Source: CAVQSS01 sp963746605
GTDB taxonomy: Bacteria > Desulfobacterota > RBG-13-43-22
Assembly: GCA_963746605.1 (NCBI GenBank)
Contig: CAVVCH010000001.1
Location: 12,119-76,118 of the forward strand
Direction of reading: 5' to 3'
Length of the DNA: 64,000 bases
Under the pieces are notes generated by a model. That model did not search any database. It was not told where the DNA came from and saw nothing but the letters and a program-made list of their open reading frames with translations. Position numbers and translations under genes: made by a program. Position 1 is the first letter of the stretch. Each line of letters begins with the position of its first letter. Shown piece by piece: positions 19,186 to 30,100 of the stretch.

Positions 19186-21689
19186 CAAAGGACTCCTTTC
19201 GGACGGGAAAGCCCAACATCTCGCCGGGGGAAAAACAAGGTGACCGGGTTCCTTCCCCTTCCAGAGGATTTTATCCGGATAGAACCCCCGTGGGCCTCCA
19301 TTACTTTCTTCGCTAAAGCAAGACCCAGGCCAAGTCCGGACTCCTTGGTGGTAAAAAAGCGATCGAACACCCGGGGAAGATCTTTTTCCGGGATTCCCTT
19401 GCCGGTGTCCTGGACGGAGGCCCAGGCCATCCCGGAAGGACTGATCCAGTCCGGTGGCCAGAAGCAATTCGCCTCCCTCGGGCATGGCCGCTTCGGCATT
19501 GGAGAAGAGGTTCAATAAGACTTGATAGACCTGCCGGGAATCGAGCGGGACTTTTCAGCCGGGAGGTCCAGTTGAAAACGGATGGTCAGCGGCACCGGAT
19601 TTTTCCGCCTGGATTCCCAGAGGTAGGCGACGGACTGGACCAGGTCGTTCAAGTCGGTATCGGTCTTTTGGGGCGGGGCTATGCGGGCGAATTGCATGAA
19701 CTCGTCCACCAGGGCCGTCAGGCGGTCGGTTTCATCGAGTATGAAATGCAGCACTTCGGCATTGCTGGCAGGGTCTTGATTTTTAAGGAGTATTTCGGCG
19801 GAACCCCGGATGATCCCCAGCGGGTTCTTGAGTTCGTGGGCCAGTACGGCGGAGCCTTCCCCGAGATTGGCCATCTGTTCGGCCTGCATGAGCCGGTTGG
19901 TCAACTCGCTCAGGGAGAGGTTGGTCTGCTGGAGTCCTTCCAGCAGCCGGGCGTTGCCCACCTGGTGGGCGGCCTGGGTAACCAGGGTGCGGATCACGTG
20001 GACCTCTTCAGAGTTCAGCAGGCGGTTGGTCCGCTTCCCGCCCAGCAGATAAAAACCCCATAGTTCGTCGCCGCTCATCAGGGAAAAAACAGAGGCCACC
20101 CCGATCTTCTTTAAGGAGTCGACCGAGGCGTTTCTCCGGGGCCGGTGGATTCTCTTCGGAGTCGATGATATCCCAAAACGTTTTAAGCGGTTCCCCTTTT
20201 ACCAGGTTCTCCAAGGTGGGTTATGACCTGAGGAGTTGCCGCCAGCCATCGTCCGGGGTTCGTCCGGAGTTCCCAGTCTTCCGAAAAGGGCCTCCGTAAA
20301 TACAGGGCCGCCTGATCGATCGCCAGTTTCTGGGGCAGGCTGCTGAGCAGCACCGCGGCCAGATCATTCAGATTGAACGATCGGGATAATCGATCGCTCT
20401 CTTCCAGCAACAGCGCCGGTAGGGCGATGCGTTCCGGAAAGAGGGCCTTTCAATTCCCCGCTGGATCTGGTTTTTCAGGGGATTGAAGCCGAAGGCCAGC
20501 CCGATGAGGATCAAGAAGTCCGAGCGAAACCAGGATCCCGTTGCCATTCCGGCCAGGAATTCTTCTTTCAACAGCCATAAGGCGGCCAGATAACCCAGCG
20601 AAAGAAGACCGACGGAGATGGCGTACACCAGGCTCCCTTCCAGGACCCGGTCCACATCCATTAACCGGTAACGGTACAAGGCGAAAAAATAGGAAAAGAC
20701 GATCAAGGGCAGCGAGACCAGGCTCAAACCGTAACTGATCAGAGGAGCGCCTGCCAAAGCGATCGGCAGGGAATAAAAGAGGATATAGGGGGACATGCCG
20801 AGCAGATGTCCCCAGATGAGCCACTTGAGCTGGGCCTTCAGAAGGGCATCCCGGGTGGTATAGAAAGAACGGAGAAGGATGGTGAAGGTACATCCGATGA
20901 TGAGTCCGGAGGTCAGGTGGAGCAAACGCAAAGACCGCTCATAACCGAAGATGGCTTCCCCACCGGATAAAAAGGCGGCGCCCAGGGCTGAAGCGGGGGG
21001 GAGGAAATAGACCACCCAGGGAACCCAGGAGCGGATTCGAAAATGTTCCCGGACAGTCAGAAAAATAATGATCAGGTGCAGCCAGGCCGAGAATATGAAT
21101 GACAGTGCCCCGAACCGGACGGCTGTCAGCAGCGGCAGACGGGGACTTATTTCAATGGCCAGGTGACGGCCGGAATGATTGAAAACACTTAAGGCCGCCA
21201 CCAGCAGCAGCAGGGAAAGGAGACGGACTCGGAGTTGATCGGGATAACGAAAATAAAGAAAGGCGCCGCTGAAAAAAATAAACCAGGCCAGAAACCAGAT
21301 CCAGAAAGGGCCCCAGAGGTCCTTCGCCGAAAAAGACCTCAAAGACAGGATGGCGGCCCGGCTCCGCCTTTTTGATCCGTCACGGTGATCGACACCGGCC
21401 GGTCCAGAGACCAGGAGGGACCCGGTCCCGGCGGGAGTTGCAGGAGCGATTGAAACCAGGCGGAGACGGGGATTCCGTCAACGGCGGTGATCCGCTGCCC
21501 GATCTTCACAGGAGGGAAAGTCCGGGCCTCGGCGACGGTTTGGATGGTGTATCAGTATCCTCCGGAACGGAAGACCCCATAGATGCCGGTTTGGGGGGCC
21601 CTGACAAAGAGGAGGAGCCGATCAATGCCATACACGGCGATGGCCAGGATAAGAAAGAAACCTGCCCAGTGGACCAGGCGCTGGGACAT
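19185..21689 (-). CDS. Multi-pass membrane sensor histidine kinase (several frame breaks)
   Basis: About 834 residues when repaired. ATG 21689 lies 2 bases after the upstream ATPase stop. N-terminal membrane segment (WAGFFLILAIAVYGIDRLLLF), a PDZ-like periplasmic stretch (VKIGQRITAVDGIPVSAW), then about eight membrane segments (21340-20500), a GAF-like domain (20410-20020), the dimerisation helix with phospho-histidine in AVLAHELKNPLGIIRG, and the ATPase domain (VQDTGKGIPEKDLPRVFDRF, GLGLGLALAKKVMEAHGG). Its TGA overlaps the regulator ATG, so the two form a cognate pair. An in-frame TGA at 21552-21554 (TGG would give Trp) and at least five frame changes interrupt it. The signal sensed is unknown. 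Confidence 0.83.
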
Positions 21690-21691
21690 CT

Positions 21692-22870
21692 TCAAGGCGT
21701 GAATTCGCGGTCCCATAGCGCGTCGAGGAAAAGGCGATAGGGGAGTATTCGGACCACCCCCACCTGCCGCGCCCGGTCTTCCAGGCTGACACAGAGAAAG
21801 TGCTTAAGGTTTTTCTCTTCCGCTAGGGCGTTCAGAGATTTCAGGTCCTGAATGGTTACGGTTTTCTTGGCTTTGATTTCTAGGGCGGTGTGATCGCCCA
21901 GGATAAAATCGACCTCGAATCCTGAGTTGGAACGCCAATAGTTGACCGGCTCGCCGGAGAGATAGTCCCGGTAACTCAGCAGCTCATGAAGGATCCAGGT
22001 CTCAAAGGCCAGCCCGAACTCGGGTGTGCCTGGTTTAACCAAGCGGCCCTGTAAGGCTGAAGCTACGCCTACATCGAAGAAATAGTACTTGGAAGATGTC
22101 AGTGGCTTACGTTTCTGGGAATGGCGCCAAGCCGGGACTTCGTGCAGGAGCAGGGTATCCTTTAATATTTCGAAATACTCATAGACCGTGGTGCGGGGTA
22201 CCTGGGCATCATTGGAAACATTGGTATAGTTGACGACCGTCGCATTACACAGAGCGGCTACGTGCAGGAATCGGCTGAAGGCGGGTACGTTTCGGGTCGC
22301 CCCTTCCGCAACGATTTCCTGTTGCAAGTAGGTGCCGGTATACGCGTCCAGATCCGCTTGGGGATCGTCGGAGAAATAGACAGACGGCAGTAAACCTCGG
22401 GCAATGGCCTTTCCCAGATCGAAACGCGTCCCCAATTCCCGATAGGTCAAGGGATGCAGGTATCGGGTACGCGCGCGACCACCGAGCAGGTTGACGCCAC
22501 CCCGCCTCAATTTGCGGGCGCTGGACCCTGTTAAAAGAAATCGAATCCTTCGTTTCTCGATAAGGCGATGGACTTCGTTGAGCAGTTCAGGAAGGCGCTG
22601 GACTTCGTCAATTACCACTACCTTATTTTCTGGTAACAGTTGCTCTTCCAGAAGACCGGGATTTCGGCTGAGGGCCAGGTAAACGGAACTATCGAGTAGA
22701 TCGTATAATTGGATCCCGGAAAACAGCCGATGAATCAGGAAGGTCTTTCCGGTCTGACGCGGCCCGAAAAGAAAGTGTGATTTCGACCCCATCCAGTCGA
22801 CAAGGTCAGGAAGACGATCGAGGGCAGGCGGCTCGTGGCCTTTTTCAGGCTTTGACGCTTTCATCGTCAA
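21692..22870 (-). CDS. AAA_14 / DUF4143 family ATPase
   Basis: An intact 392-residue protein. Walker A FLFGPRQTGKTF (about 34-45), Walker B VVVIDEVQRLPELL (about 84-97), sensor LLTGSSARKLRR, then the C-terminal DUF4143 region with FEVDFILGDHTALEIKAKKT (nuclease-fold-like, Asp and Glu-x-Lys present). A large orphan family found widely in bacteria and archaea with no settled role. Its stop codon is 2 bases from the kinase start, which suggests co-transcription with the two-component system. Unlike its neighbours it shows no frame break. Confidence 0.88.
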   Translation of the reverse strand: MTMKASKPEKGHEPPALDRLPDLVDWMGSKSHFLFGPRQTGKTFLIHRLFSGIQLYDLLDSSVYLALSRNPGLLEEQLLPENKVVVIDEVQRLPELLNEVHRLIEKRRIRFLLTGSSARKLRRGGVNLLGGRARTRYLHPLTYRELGTRFDLGKAIARGLLPSVYFSDDPQADLDAYTGTYLQQEIVAEGATRNVPAFSRFLHVAALCNATVVNYTNVSNDAQVPRTTVYEYFEILKDTLLLHEVPAWRHSQKRKPLTSSKYYFFDVGVASALQGRLVKPGTPEFGLAFETWILHELLSYRDYLSGEPVNYWRSNSGFEVDFILGDHTALEIKAKKTVTIQDLKSLNALAEEKNLKHFLCVSLEDRARQVGVVRILPYRLFLDALWDREFTP

Positions 22871-22943
22871 ATATTATGTCAAATGACGAAACCGCCGTCA
22901 ATAAAAAATCAATCCGGGATGACAGTTTAGGACTTTTGGCCAG

Positions 22944-23057
22944 GTTAGAACCCGTCAAGAAATAAGCTGTACAATGCCGCGGTATCTCCGTTCATGCTGA
23001 GCCTGCCGAAGCATGGCCGTATCGTTCACCCTTCGACAAGCTCAGGGCGAACGGTTG
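22944..23057. repeat. 114-base dispersed repeat, copy 1
   Basis: The block from GTTAGAACCCGTCAAG to GGGCGAACGGTTG nearly matches 57894-58009 base for base, same orientation. The inner part (TTCATGCTGAGCC...GGCTCAGGGCGAAC) is a common bacterial hairpin repeat, but the flanking AAGAAATAAGCTGTACAAT is also shared. Confidence 0.8.
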
Positions 23058-23097
23058 TAGTGTCGCTTTGTCAAGATTATTTGTTTACAGATCCTTA

Positions 23098-23568
23098 TCA
23101 CCGGTGATATTTCTCGCCGGCCTGAACCGTCAGGTAACGGTAGAGCTGTTCGCTGAAAACCAGGGCGCTCATTTCATGGGTCAGGGTCAGGGAAGAAAGG
23201 GAGAGTATTTGATGGGCCTCGGATAGAGCCCGCGGGGAAAGCCCTAGCGGCCCTCCGATAAAAAAAAAGGTTTTCTTGATTCCCTGTCGACCTAAATCGG
23301 TCAGGAAGTCAAACCACTGTTCCGAGGCCAAGGGCTTTCCCTGTTGATCTAAAGCCACCCGGTAGCCGTCCGCTGAGATTTTTTCGAGGATCCTGTCTCC
23401 CTCTCTCTGCTTGATCAAAGATTCGTTACAGCCGTGGTTGATTTTTTCCTCTTTAACCGGGATGACCGAAAACTCCGTGTAGCGGGTAATGCGCCGGCGA
23501 TAGAGGTCCATCCCCTCCACAATAAAAGGCGCCTTGAATTTTCCAACGGTGACCAGCACATACTTCAT
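23098..23568 (-). CDS. rlmH: 23S rRNA (pseudouridine1915-N3)-methyltransferase RlmH
   Basis: The 156-residue SPOUT methyltransferase has the typical family length. It shows KYVLVTVGKFKAPFIVEGMD at the start, DQQGKPLASEQW, the SAM-binding knot FFIGGPLGLSP and LTLTHEMSALVFSEQLYRYL, and ends AGEKYHR. Met 23568 is preferred over 23586 because the family begins at this conserved strand. Known role: methylates pseudouridine 1915 in helix 69 of 23S rRNA. The gene lies 30 bases after thrC on the same strand. Confidence 0.95.
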   Translation of the reverse strand: MKYVLVTVGKFKAPFIVEGMDLYRRRITRYTEFSVIPVKEEKINHGCNESLIKQREGDRILEKISADGYRVALDQQGKPLASEQWFDFLTDLGRQGIKKTFFFIGGPLGLSPRALSEAHQILSLSSLTLTHEMSALVFSEQLYRYLTVQAGEKYHR

Positions 23569-23598
23569 GAACGATCCGTTACCCAACCATACGAAAAC

Positions 23599-25070
23599 TT
23601 ACATCTTTAGAATCCGGGCCACCTGAAGGGCGGCGGACTCGATAAACTGCCCGTATTCCCGGTCCGAGCGGCCGGAGGGCAGGGGGGTGTTCACGCTGAC
23701 CGGATAATTCTGCAGCCTTTTTCGAGGATGAATGCCGAAGTCCGGGGGAAAACTGTTTTCAAAATACATATCCTGAAAGCCCGAAAATTTGAGGGCATGG
23801 GCCGTGGCGTCCAGAATGGCCCTTTCCCGGCGGGTAACCTTCTTTTCCTTCAGGGCCTGCGCCAAACCGGCCAGGCTTTCTCCGCCCTGGGTGCAGGCAA
23901 TGTGCCCGTTCCGGTTGGCGGTCAGCATATGGTCCATGATGGACTGTTCGCTCACTTCCACCACAAAGACCCTTTGACGGTCATGGATTTGATTGTATTG
24001 TTCCACCAACTGAATTACCCGGGGCATGGATACCGGGTTGCCGATCATGGCGGCCTGGGCGACGCTGGGCTTGACCTTGACCGGCCGGAAGACCCTTTTT
24101 TTAGGGGAAGGCTCCAGGTAGTAGCGATACACCGGGTTGGCATGGCGTGACTGGACGCCTATAATCTTGGGCAAGGCGGTGATGAGACCGTAGCGATACA
24201 GTTTTAGAAACCCGGAGAGGATGGCGGTAATGTTGCCGGCATTGCCGATGGGGACCAGTAAGACCAGTCCCTCCAGATGATAATCCAGGGCCTGGGCAAT
24301 TTCGAAGGCATAGGATTCCTGCCCCAGGATCCGCCAGGCGTTTTTGGAATTTAACAGGGCCACCGGGTAATGGTCGGAAAGGTACTCCACCACCTTCATG
24401 CAATCGTCGAAGACCCCGGGATTTCAATGACGGTGGCGCCGCTGCCCAAGGGTTGGGACAATTGCTGCGGGGTGACTTTCCCTTGGGGGAGTAAGACGGC
24501 GGAGCGGACGGATTCCCCCAGATAGGCGGCATAGAGGGCGGCGGAGGCTGACGTGTCACCGGTCGAAGCGCAGATGGATAAGACGCCCTTGAGCTTCTTT
24601 TCTTGAATGAGAAAGTTCAGATAACTGAGGGCACAGGCCATGCCCCGGTCTTTGAAGGAGGCGCTGGGGTTTTGGCCGTCGTTTTTGTAGTAGAATTCCA
24701 GACCGATCTCCCGGGTCAGTCCGGGATTGGCTTTGATGAGCGGGGTGTGGGCTTCTCCCAGATAGAGGATGGAGGGCAGGGGGATCACCGGGGCAATTAG
24801 TTCATGAAAACAGAAAATACCCCGAAGCGCCGGTTCGGTCAGCATGCGCCGGAAATCGAACACCTTTTGCCAATGGGCCCCGGAACGCGAAGTAAGCGCC
24901 CCGTCGTTCCTGTTTTCAATCATCAAAACTCCGCCACAGGTCGGACAAGTGTAGAGCAGGGTATCGATGGAATGGGTCTCGGAACAGTTTAAACAGTTGT
25001 ATTCCAATCGACCGCCGATTTTCGGCAGTAAGTGGGGTTGTATTTTTTTGGGGAAGGCCTGAAGTTCCAT
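23599..25070 (-). CDS. thrC: Threonine synthase (one frame break)
   Basis: About 490 residues, PLP-dependent, O-phosphohomoserine to threonine. The N-terminal zinc-ribbon-like part has CLNC and CPTC pairs; NPSASFKDRGM carries the PLP lysine; GDTSASAALYA and PIGNAGNITAILSG are cofactor-binding loops. The protein runs in one frame to VIEIPG and resumes as VFDDCMKVVEYLSDHYP after a single missing G in the run at 24414-24417. With one G added the family sequence is continuous. This is the clearest case of an assembly indel here. Start ATG 25070 follows AAGGAGC. Confidence 0.9.
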
Positions 25071-25139
25071 AAGCGCTCCTTAGTAAGTATATACTGAATA
25101 AAGACAAAAAACCTCAAATCGCCGTTCAGATTGAGACGG

Positions 25140-25265
25140 CTTCAGCTTTCATTGTCATTCTGAAGGAGCAAAGCGACTGAAGAATCCCGGGCAGGCTCTG
25201 AGCTGGAAGACGAGATCCTTCGCTTCACTCAGGATGACAAGCCAACGAAGTCACAGGATGACAAT
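25140..25265. repeat. GTCATCCTGAG / GAAGGATCT-type repeat region
   Basis: Intergenic hairpin units (GTCATTCTGAAGGAGCAAAGCGAC, and inverted CTTCACTCAGGATGACAA) fill the gap between thrC and the HAD gene. Relatives are at 30836-31062 and 47318-47482. A widespread bacterial repeat type. Confidence 0.7.
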
Positions 25266-25349
25266 AAGAGATTAATTTTTTTTATGATATTATTGTGAAA
25301 TAGGGTAGGGTGTCAAATTAAATTGAAATCGGTTTTCCAAGGGAGGATT

Positions 25350-26018
25350 ATGTGTGCAACCAATAAAAATTTGAAAGCTATTTTATTTGATATGGATGGT
25401 GTTTTGGTGGATAGTATGAACTATCACATGCAATCATGGAAACAACTACTTGAAATATATGGTATATATATAACTGAGCAATTTATCTATGAACATGAAG
25501 GCGCCATGGGCATTGATATCATACGGACTTTATTCGATAAAGCAGGGTCGGCGGTTGATGAGGATCAGATACTGGATATCTATGATCAGCAGAATCGGAT
25601 CTTTCGAGAAGAGTACTTGGGTAAAGTCCGTCTTTATCCGGAGACCCTGACTCTGATCGAAGGATTTCAGCAGCGCGGGTGGCGTCTAGGGTTGGTAACC
25701 AGTTCCCGGATGAATTTGGTTGAACAGATCTGGGAGGATCATCACTGCCTGAGTCGTTTTGATACGATCGTCACCGCGGACGATGTAACGCGGTTTAAAC
25801 CCAATCCCGATCCATATCTTAAAGCGTTGGAAAAATTAGAACAGGAATCAGAAGGCTGTCTGGTTGTCGAAAATGCCCCGGCCGGGATTGAGGCCGCCAA
25901 GGCCGCCGGTTTAATCTGCTATGCTGTTACGACCACCTTGCCCCGAGAGAGTCTTTGCCGGGCCGACAAAATATTTCCGGATTTAGGATCCCTGGGGACC
26001 TATCTAAATTCTTTGTAA
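25350..26018 (+). CDS. HAD-superfamily phosphatase, beta-phosphoglucomutase-like
   Basis: A 222-residue protein with HAD motifs: I AILFDMDGVLVDS (nucleophile and acid/base Asp), II LVTSSR, III KPNPDPYLKALE, IV VVENAPAGIEAAKAAG. A helical cap lies between I and II. Family members dephosphorylate sugar phosphates or convert beta-glucose 1-phosphate; the substrate is not readable. GGGAGGA stands just before ATG 25350. The first 50 codons are much more AT-rich than the rest and than neighbouring genes, including a run ATATATGGTATATATATAAC. It is the only plus-strand gene in a long minus-strand block. Confidence 0.88.
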   Translation: MCATNKNLKAILFDMDGVLVDSMNYHMQSWKQLLEIYGIYITEQFIYEHEGAMGIDIIRTLFDKAGSAVDEDQILDIYDQQNRIFREEYLGKVRLYPETLTLIEGFQQRGWRLGLVTSSRMNLVEQIWEDHHCLSRFDTIVTADDVTRFKPNPDPYLKALEKLEQESEGCLVVENAPAGIEAAKAAGLICYAVTTTLPRESLCRADKIFPDLGSLGTYLNSL

Positions 26019-26071
26019 TTTAATTAACGTCTGATAAGATATATTATGTAAACTAAAACAAGAAAAAAATA

Positions 26072-27103
26072 TTATTGAAATATGGCCTGAACAAATTCCC
26101 TCGGGTTGAAGGGTTGTAAGTCATCTACTTTTTCCCCTATCCCGATCTGGGCGATGGGAATTTTAAGTTCCTGGCAGATCCCTACTACAATCCCTCCTTT
26201 GGCGGTTCCGTCTAATTTCGTTAAGATAAGTCCGGTAATCGGCATGGCCTCGTTAAATAGTCTGGCTTGGGAAATGGCGTTCTGCCCCATAGTGGCATCA
26301 AGGACCAGTAAAGTCTGATGAGGCCCTTCCGGGAATTCTTTTCGAATGGTTCGATGAATTTTCTTTAATTCCTCCATCAAATTCACCCGGGTGTGGAGCC
26401 GTCCGGCGGTATCGATCAGCACGATATCCATTCCCCGGGCTCGGGCGGCCTGAAGGGCGTCATAAACCACAGCCGAAGGATCTGAGCCTTCTTTCTGGCG
26501 AATGATTTCTGCCTGGGAGCGGTTGGCCCAGATCTCCAACTGTTCCCCGGCTGCAGCCCGAAAGGTATCCCCGGCGACCAGCATGACTTTTTTTCCGGCC
26601 CTTCGGTATTGATGGGCCAGTTTTCCAATCGTGGTAGTCTTTCCGACCCCATTGACACCGATCACTAATATAATTAAAGGCTTAGATGCTTGATCGGAGG
26701 TTTTGTCCGGCACCTCCAAGAAACGCACTATTTCCTCCTGGAGGGTTTCTCTCAGGCGTTCCGGGTTATCCAATTCCCTCCGTTTCACTTTTTGTTGAAC
26801 CAAAGCGATCAGGGCCTGGGTGGTGTCCACCCCTAAATCCGAAGTAATCAGAATCTCTTCCAGATCGTCCAACAGGTCTTCGTCGATCTCCTTTTTTCCG
26901 AGGACCAGTTGATCGACTCGCCCGACAAAAGATTCCCGGGTCTTGGTCAGACGTTCTTTAAGTCGCTGAAAAAATCCCTTGTGATTCTCTTGGGGCTCTT
27001 CCCCCTGATCGATCGCTTCGGCGGATACCGGCCCTTCCGCCGGGGCCCCGGCTGGAGAACCTTCTGGAGGTTCATCTTCTTTTTTGCGAAACCATTTCAA
27101 CAT
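26072..27103 (-). CDS. ftsY: Signal recognition particle receptor FtsY
   Basis: A 343-residue protein with a short acidic A-domain, then N domain (LVLGKKEIDEDLLDDLEEIL) and G domain: GVNGVGKTTTIGKLA (P-loop), DTFRAAAGEQL, DTAGRLHTRVNLMEEL, TKLDGTAKGG, IGIGEKVDDLQPF. Known role: membrane GTPase that receives ribosome-SRP complexes. It starts one base after the smc stop codon, a common smc-ftsY arrangement. Confidence 0.97.
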   Translation of the reverse strand: MLKWFRKKEDEPPEGSPAGAPAEGPVSAEAIDQGEEPQENHKGFFQRLKERLTKTRESFVGRVDQLVLGKKEIDEDLLDDLEEILITSDLGVDTTQALIALVQQKVKRRELDNPERLRETLQEEIVRFLEVPDKTSDQASKPLIILVIGVNGVGKTTTIGKLAHQYRRAGKKVMLVAGDTFRAAAGEQLEIWANRSQAEIIRQKEGSDPSAVVYDALQAARARGMDIVLIDTAGRLHTRVNLMEELKKIHRTIRKEFPEGPHQTLLVLDATMGQNAISQARLFNEAMPITGLILTKLDGTAKGGIVVGICQELKIPIAQIGIGEKVDDLQPFNPREFVQAIFQ

Positions 27104-27104
27104 A

Positions 27105-30100
27105 TTAATTCAACACATGATCCAGGCGGACGGATACTAATTTGGAAATGCCCGGTTGTTCCATGGTGACCCCGTAGAGCGCGTCGGCCATCTCCATGAT
27201 TCTCCGATTGTGGGTGATGACAATGATCTGGGAGTTATCCACCAGCCCGTGGACGAATTTTTTGAAACGCTCCACATTGGCTTCGTCCAGAAAGGCGTCA
27301 ATTTCATCCAGCAGGCAGAAAGGGCTCGGCTTAACCAGATAGATCGAGAATACCAGGGCCAGGGCGGTCAGGGCTTTTTCCCCGCCCGAGAGCAGTCCCA
27401 TGCTGGTCAGACGCTTTCCCGGGGGATGAATAATGATATCGATTCCCGCTTCCAGCGGATCTTCTTCATTCACCAAAGAAAGCTTGGCCGTCCCGCCGCC
27501 AAACAATATGGGGAAAACCAGGTCCATTTTTTCCTGGATGGCCTTAAAAGTGGACAAAAACAATTCCTTGGAGGTAGCGTTGATTTTTTGAATAGCCCGT
27601 TTCAAAGAATCGATCGATTTCAACAGATCCTCTTCCTGGGACTGGTAAAAATCATGGCGCTCCTTGAAGGCCTGGAATTCCTCAATGGCCGTCAAGTTAA
27701 CCTCCCCGATCTGGTCTATTTTTTCCCTCAGTTCCCGCCTTTTCTGCGAGAGGGCTGAAAATTCTTCTTCGCTGGGACGAGGCCTTTCCAGGACTTCCTC
27801 CAATTCACACCCGAACTGTTCTCGGGTCTTCTCTTGCAAGTGTTCCAGTTTAAGCGCTACCTGAGCGGTCTGAAGCTGCAAGGCATGGAGCCTGGTTTCC
27901 TGTTCGCTGATTTGGGACCGTTTCTCTTGGGAATCGGCCTCCACCCGATCTTTCTCCTGCTGCCCCTGTTCCCAGGCCTGGTTCGTCGCTTGAATCAAGG
28001 CTTCCAATCTTTCCAGTTCGGCTCTGGAAAGGACCAAGGAGCGTTGGGCCTCGGCCACTTTATGGGACAGATCCTCCGTACGCCGATCTCCGGCGGCCAG
28101 TCGGTCCGTTAATTTCTGCCGTCGGCTTTGCCTGTCCGCCAAGGCTTCCTGAAGGCGGAGCGCTTCTTTGGTCAGGTGATCCCCTTTTTCCTTCAGTACC
28201 GAATACTCGGTGTAAATTCGAGTCAAGACCTCCCGGGCCTCCTCCAGTCGTTTCCCCAGCGTTTTTCCCGTTTCTTCATCGTCATGAAGCCTGTTTCTCA
28301 AGACGGCCACTTCCTCGTTCAGGGCTTCTTCCTGGGTCCGGTGGATTTCCTCCTCGGAATTTTCGGAAGCCACCAGGGAACGGGTCTCTTCTTCTTCGAT
28401 GGCGATCAAGGTTAGACGGCGTTGCAGGGGTTTGGTCTCCTCCTGATAGCCGAACTGGATTTTCTCCAGTTCCGATTTTCTCTTTTCCGATTCCCCTATG
28501 TGGGACTCCAAATCGGCCAGTTGTTTTTCCAGATCCCGGAGTCTTTCGGTGTGGCTATCCAGCGCGGCTCTTTTTTCACGGAGCGTGTGTTTCTCCGCTC
28601 CGAATCTGCCCTTCCAGCCGGCGGATCAGATTTTTCTGGAAAAGGATCCCGGATTCCATTTTTCCGGAGCTGCCTCCGGAGATCACCCCGAGCCGACTGA
28701 TGACATCCCCTTCCGGCGTAACCAGGGCGTTTTTTCCACCCCGGTCTTCCCAGATTTTCCACCCCTTTTCCAGGTCGGGAACCAGCAGAAACTCTCCCAA
28801 CAGGTGCTCCACCCAGGATTGCAGTTCGGATTTCACAACCACTTTGGAAATCAGAGGCTGAAAGCCATTGCCCGATCCATGGGCGGAGGCGCCCTCTTCC
28901 GGGCTCGCCGGCTGGGATTGATTCAACAAGAGAAAAGTGGCCTTTCCGGCCTGGGAGCCCCTGAGTTGCCGGATGCCCTCCAGCGCTTCCCCGTGATCCT
29001 GAACGATCACGGCTTGCAGGCTTTCACCCAGGGCCGCTTCCACGGCGGCTTCGAACCCGGGCTCGGTCTCGATCCCTTCGGCCAGCAGGCGAATCCGCTC
29101 CTTTCCTTCTTCTCCGGCTGGCCGATCTTTGTGCAGCAGGGAGCGGACGCCGTTCTGATAACTCTGATAGTTATCCCGAATTTGTTGGAGATTCTTGATC
29201 TGTCCCTGGTCCTGGAGAAGAAGCCTTTCCTGTTCCTTAAGCTCCCCTTCCAACTTCTGCCGGATGATGAGCCAGTTCCCCCCGCCCTCCCCTTTTTTGC
29301 TCCAGATCCGCTCGCAGGTCGGCGACTATTCTCTGTTCCCGGTTGATTTTATCGGCGCCTTCCGCAGAGAGGCGATTCAGGTGGTCCAGACGTTCATTCA
29401 ACTGATCGCGCTCTTCTTCCTGCCGGGCCAGCCGAAGGTTTCGATCCTCTCGGAGTTTGATCAGTCCCAGACGGAGATTACGAACGCGCGTCTGTTCCGA
29501 CAAGGCGTTCAGCAACTGGTCTTTATTGGTTTCCAATTCCTGCTGGTGGGAACCCTGTTCGTTTTTCAAGCGGTTCACCGTCTCCTCTTGGACGGTCACC
29601 CGCTCTTGTTCGAGTTGCACCCGCTCCTGAAAGGATTGCAAGGTTTCCCTCAGGGTCTGCGCTTCGACCTCCTTATCCTGCAGCCAGGCCTGGATTTCAT
29701 TAAGCTCCTGCTCGGTCTCCGAACGTTCCCTTTCCAGGCCTGCTTGTTCCTGTTGAAGCTGTTGGAGCAAGCCTTCCTGCTTTTCTTTGGAAACCTTTTG
29801 CTGGGTATCCTGTTCCTGGAGGGATTTCAGGCGCCGATCGGTTTCGCCTAACTGCGCTTGAATTTGCTGAAGGCGATTTTGAACGGCCGTTATTTCGTCC
29901 TTCGAGGCCCGCAATTGCCCCTGTTGGAATTCCAACTCCTTTTCCAGGCGGGTTCTTTCTTCCTCGATGTCACCATACTCCCGCAGGGTCAGCGTCAGTT
30001 CGATTTCTTTCAAAGCCTGGCGGGCTTCCTTGAAACGTTCGGCCTTTTTGGCTTGGCGGTAAAGGGAATTCATCTGCCGCTTGACCTCGGCGATCACATC

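Noticed and set aside
21552..21554. In-frame TGA in the kinase gene read as a second selenocysteine
   Set aside because: No SECIS-like hairpin follows closely, the residue is in a non-catalytic N-terminal region, and TGG (Trp) fits by one base change in an error-rich stretch.
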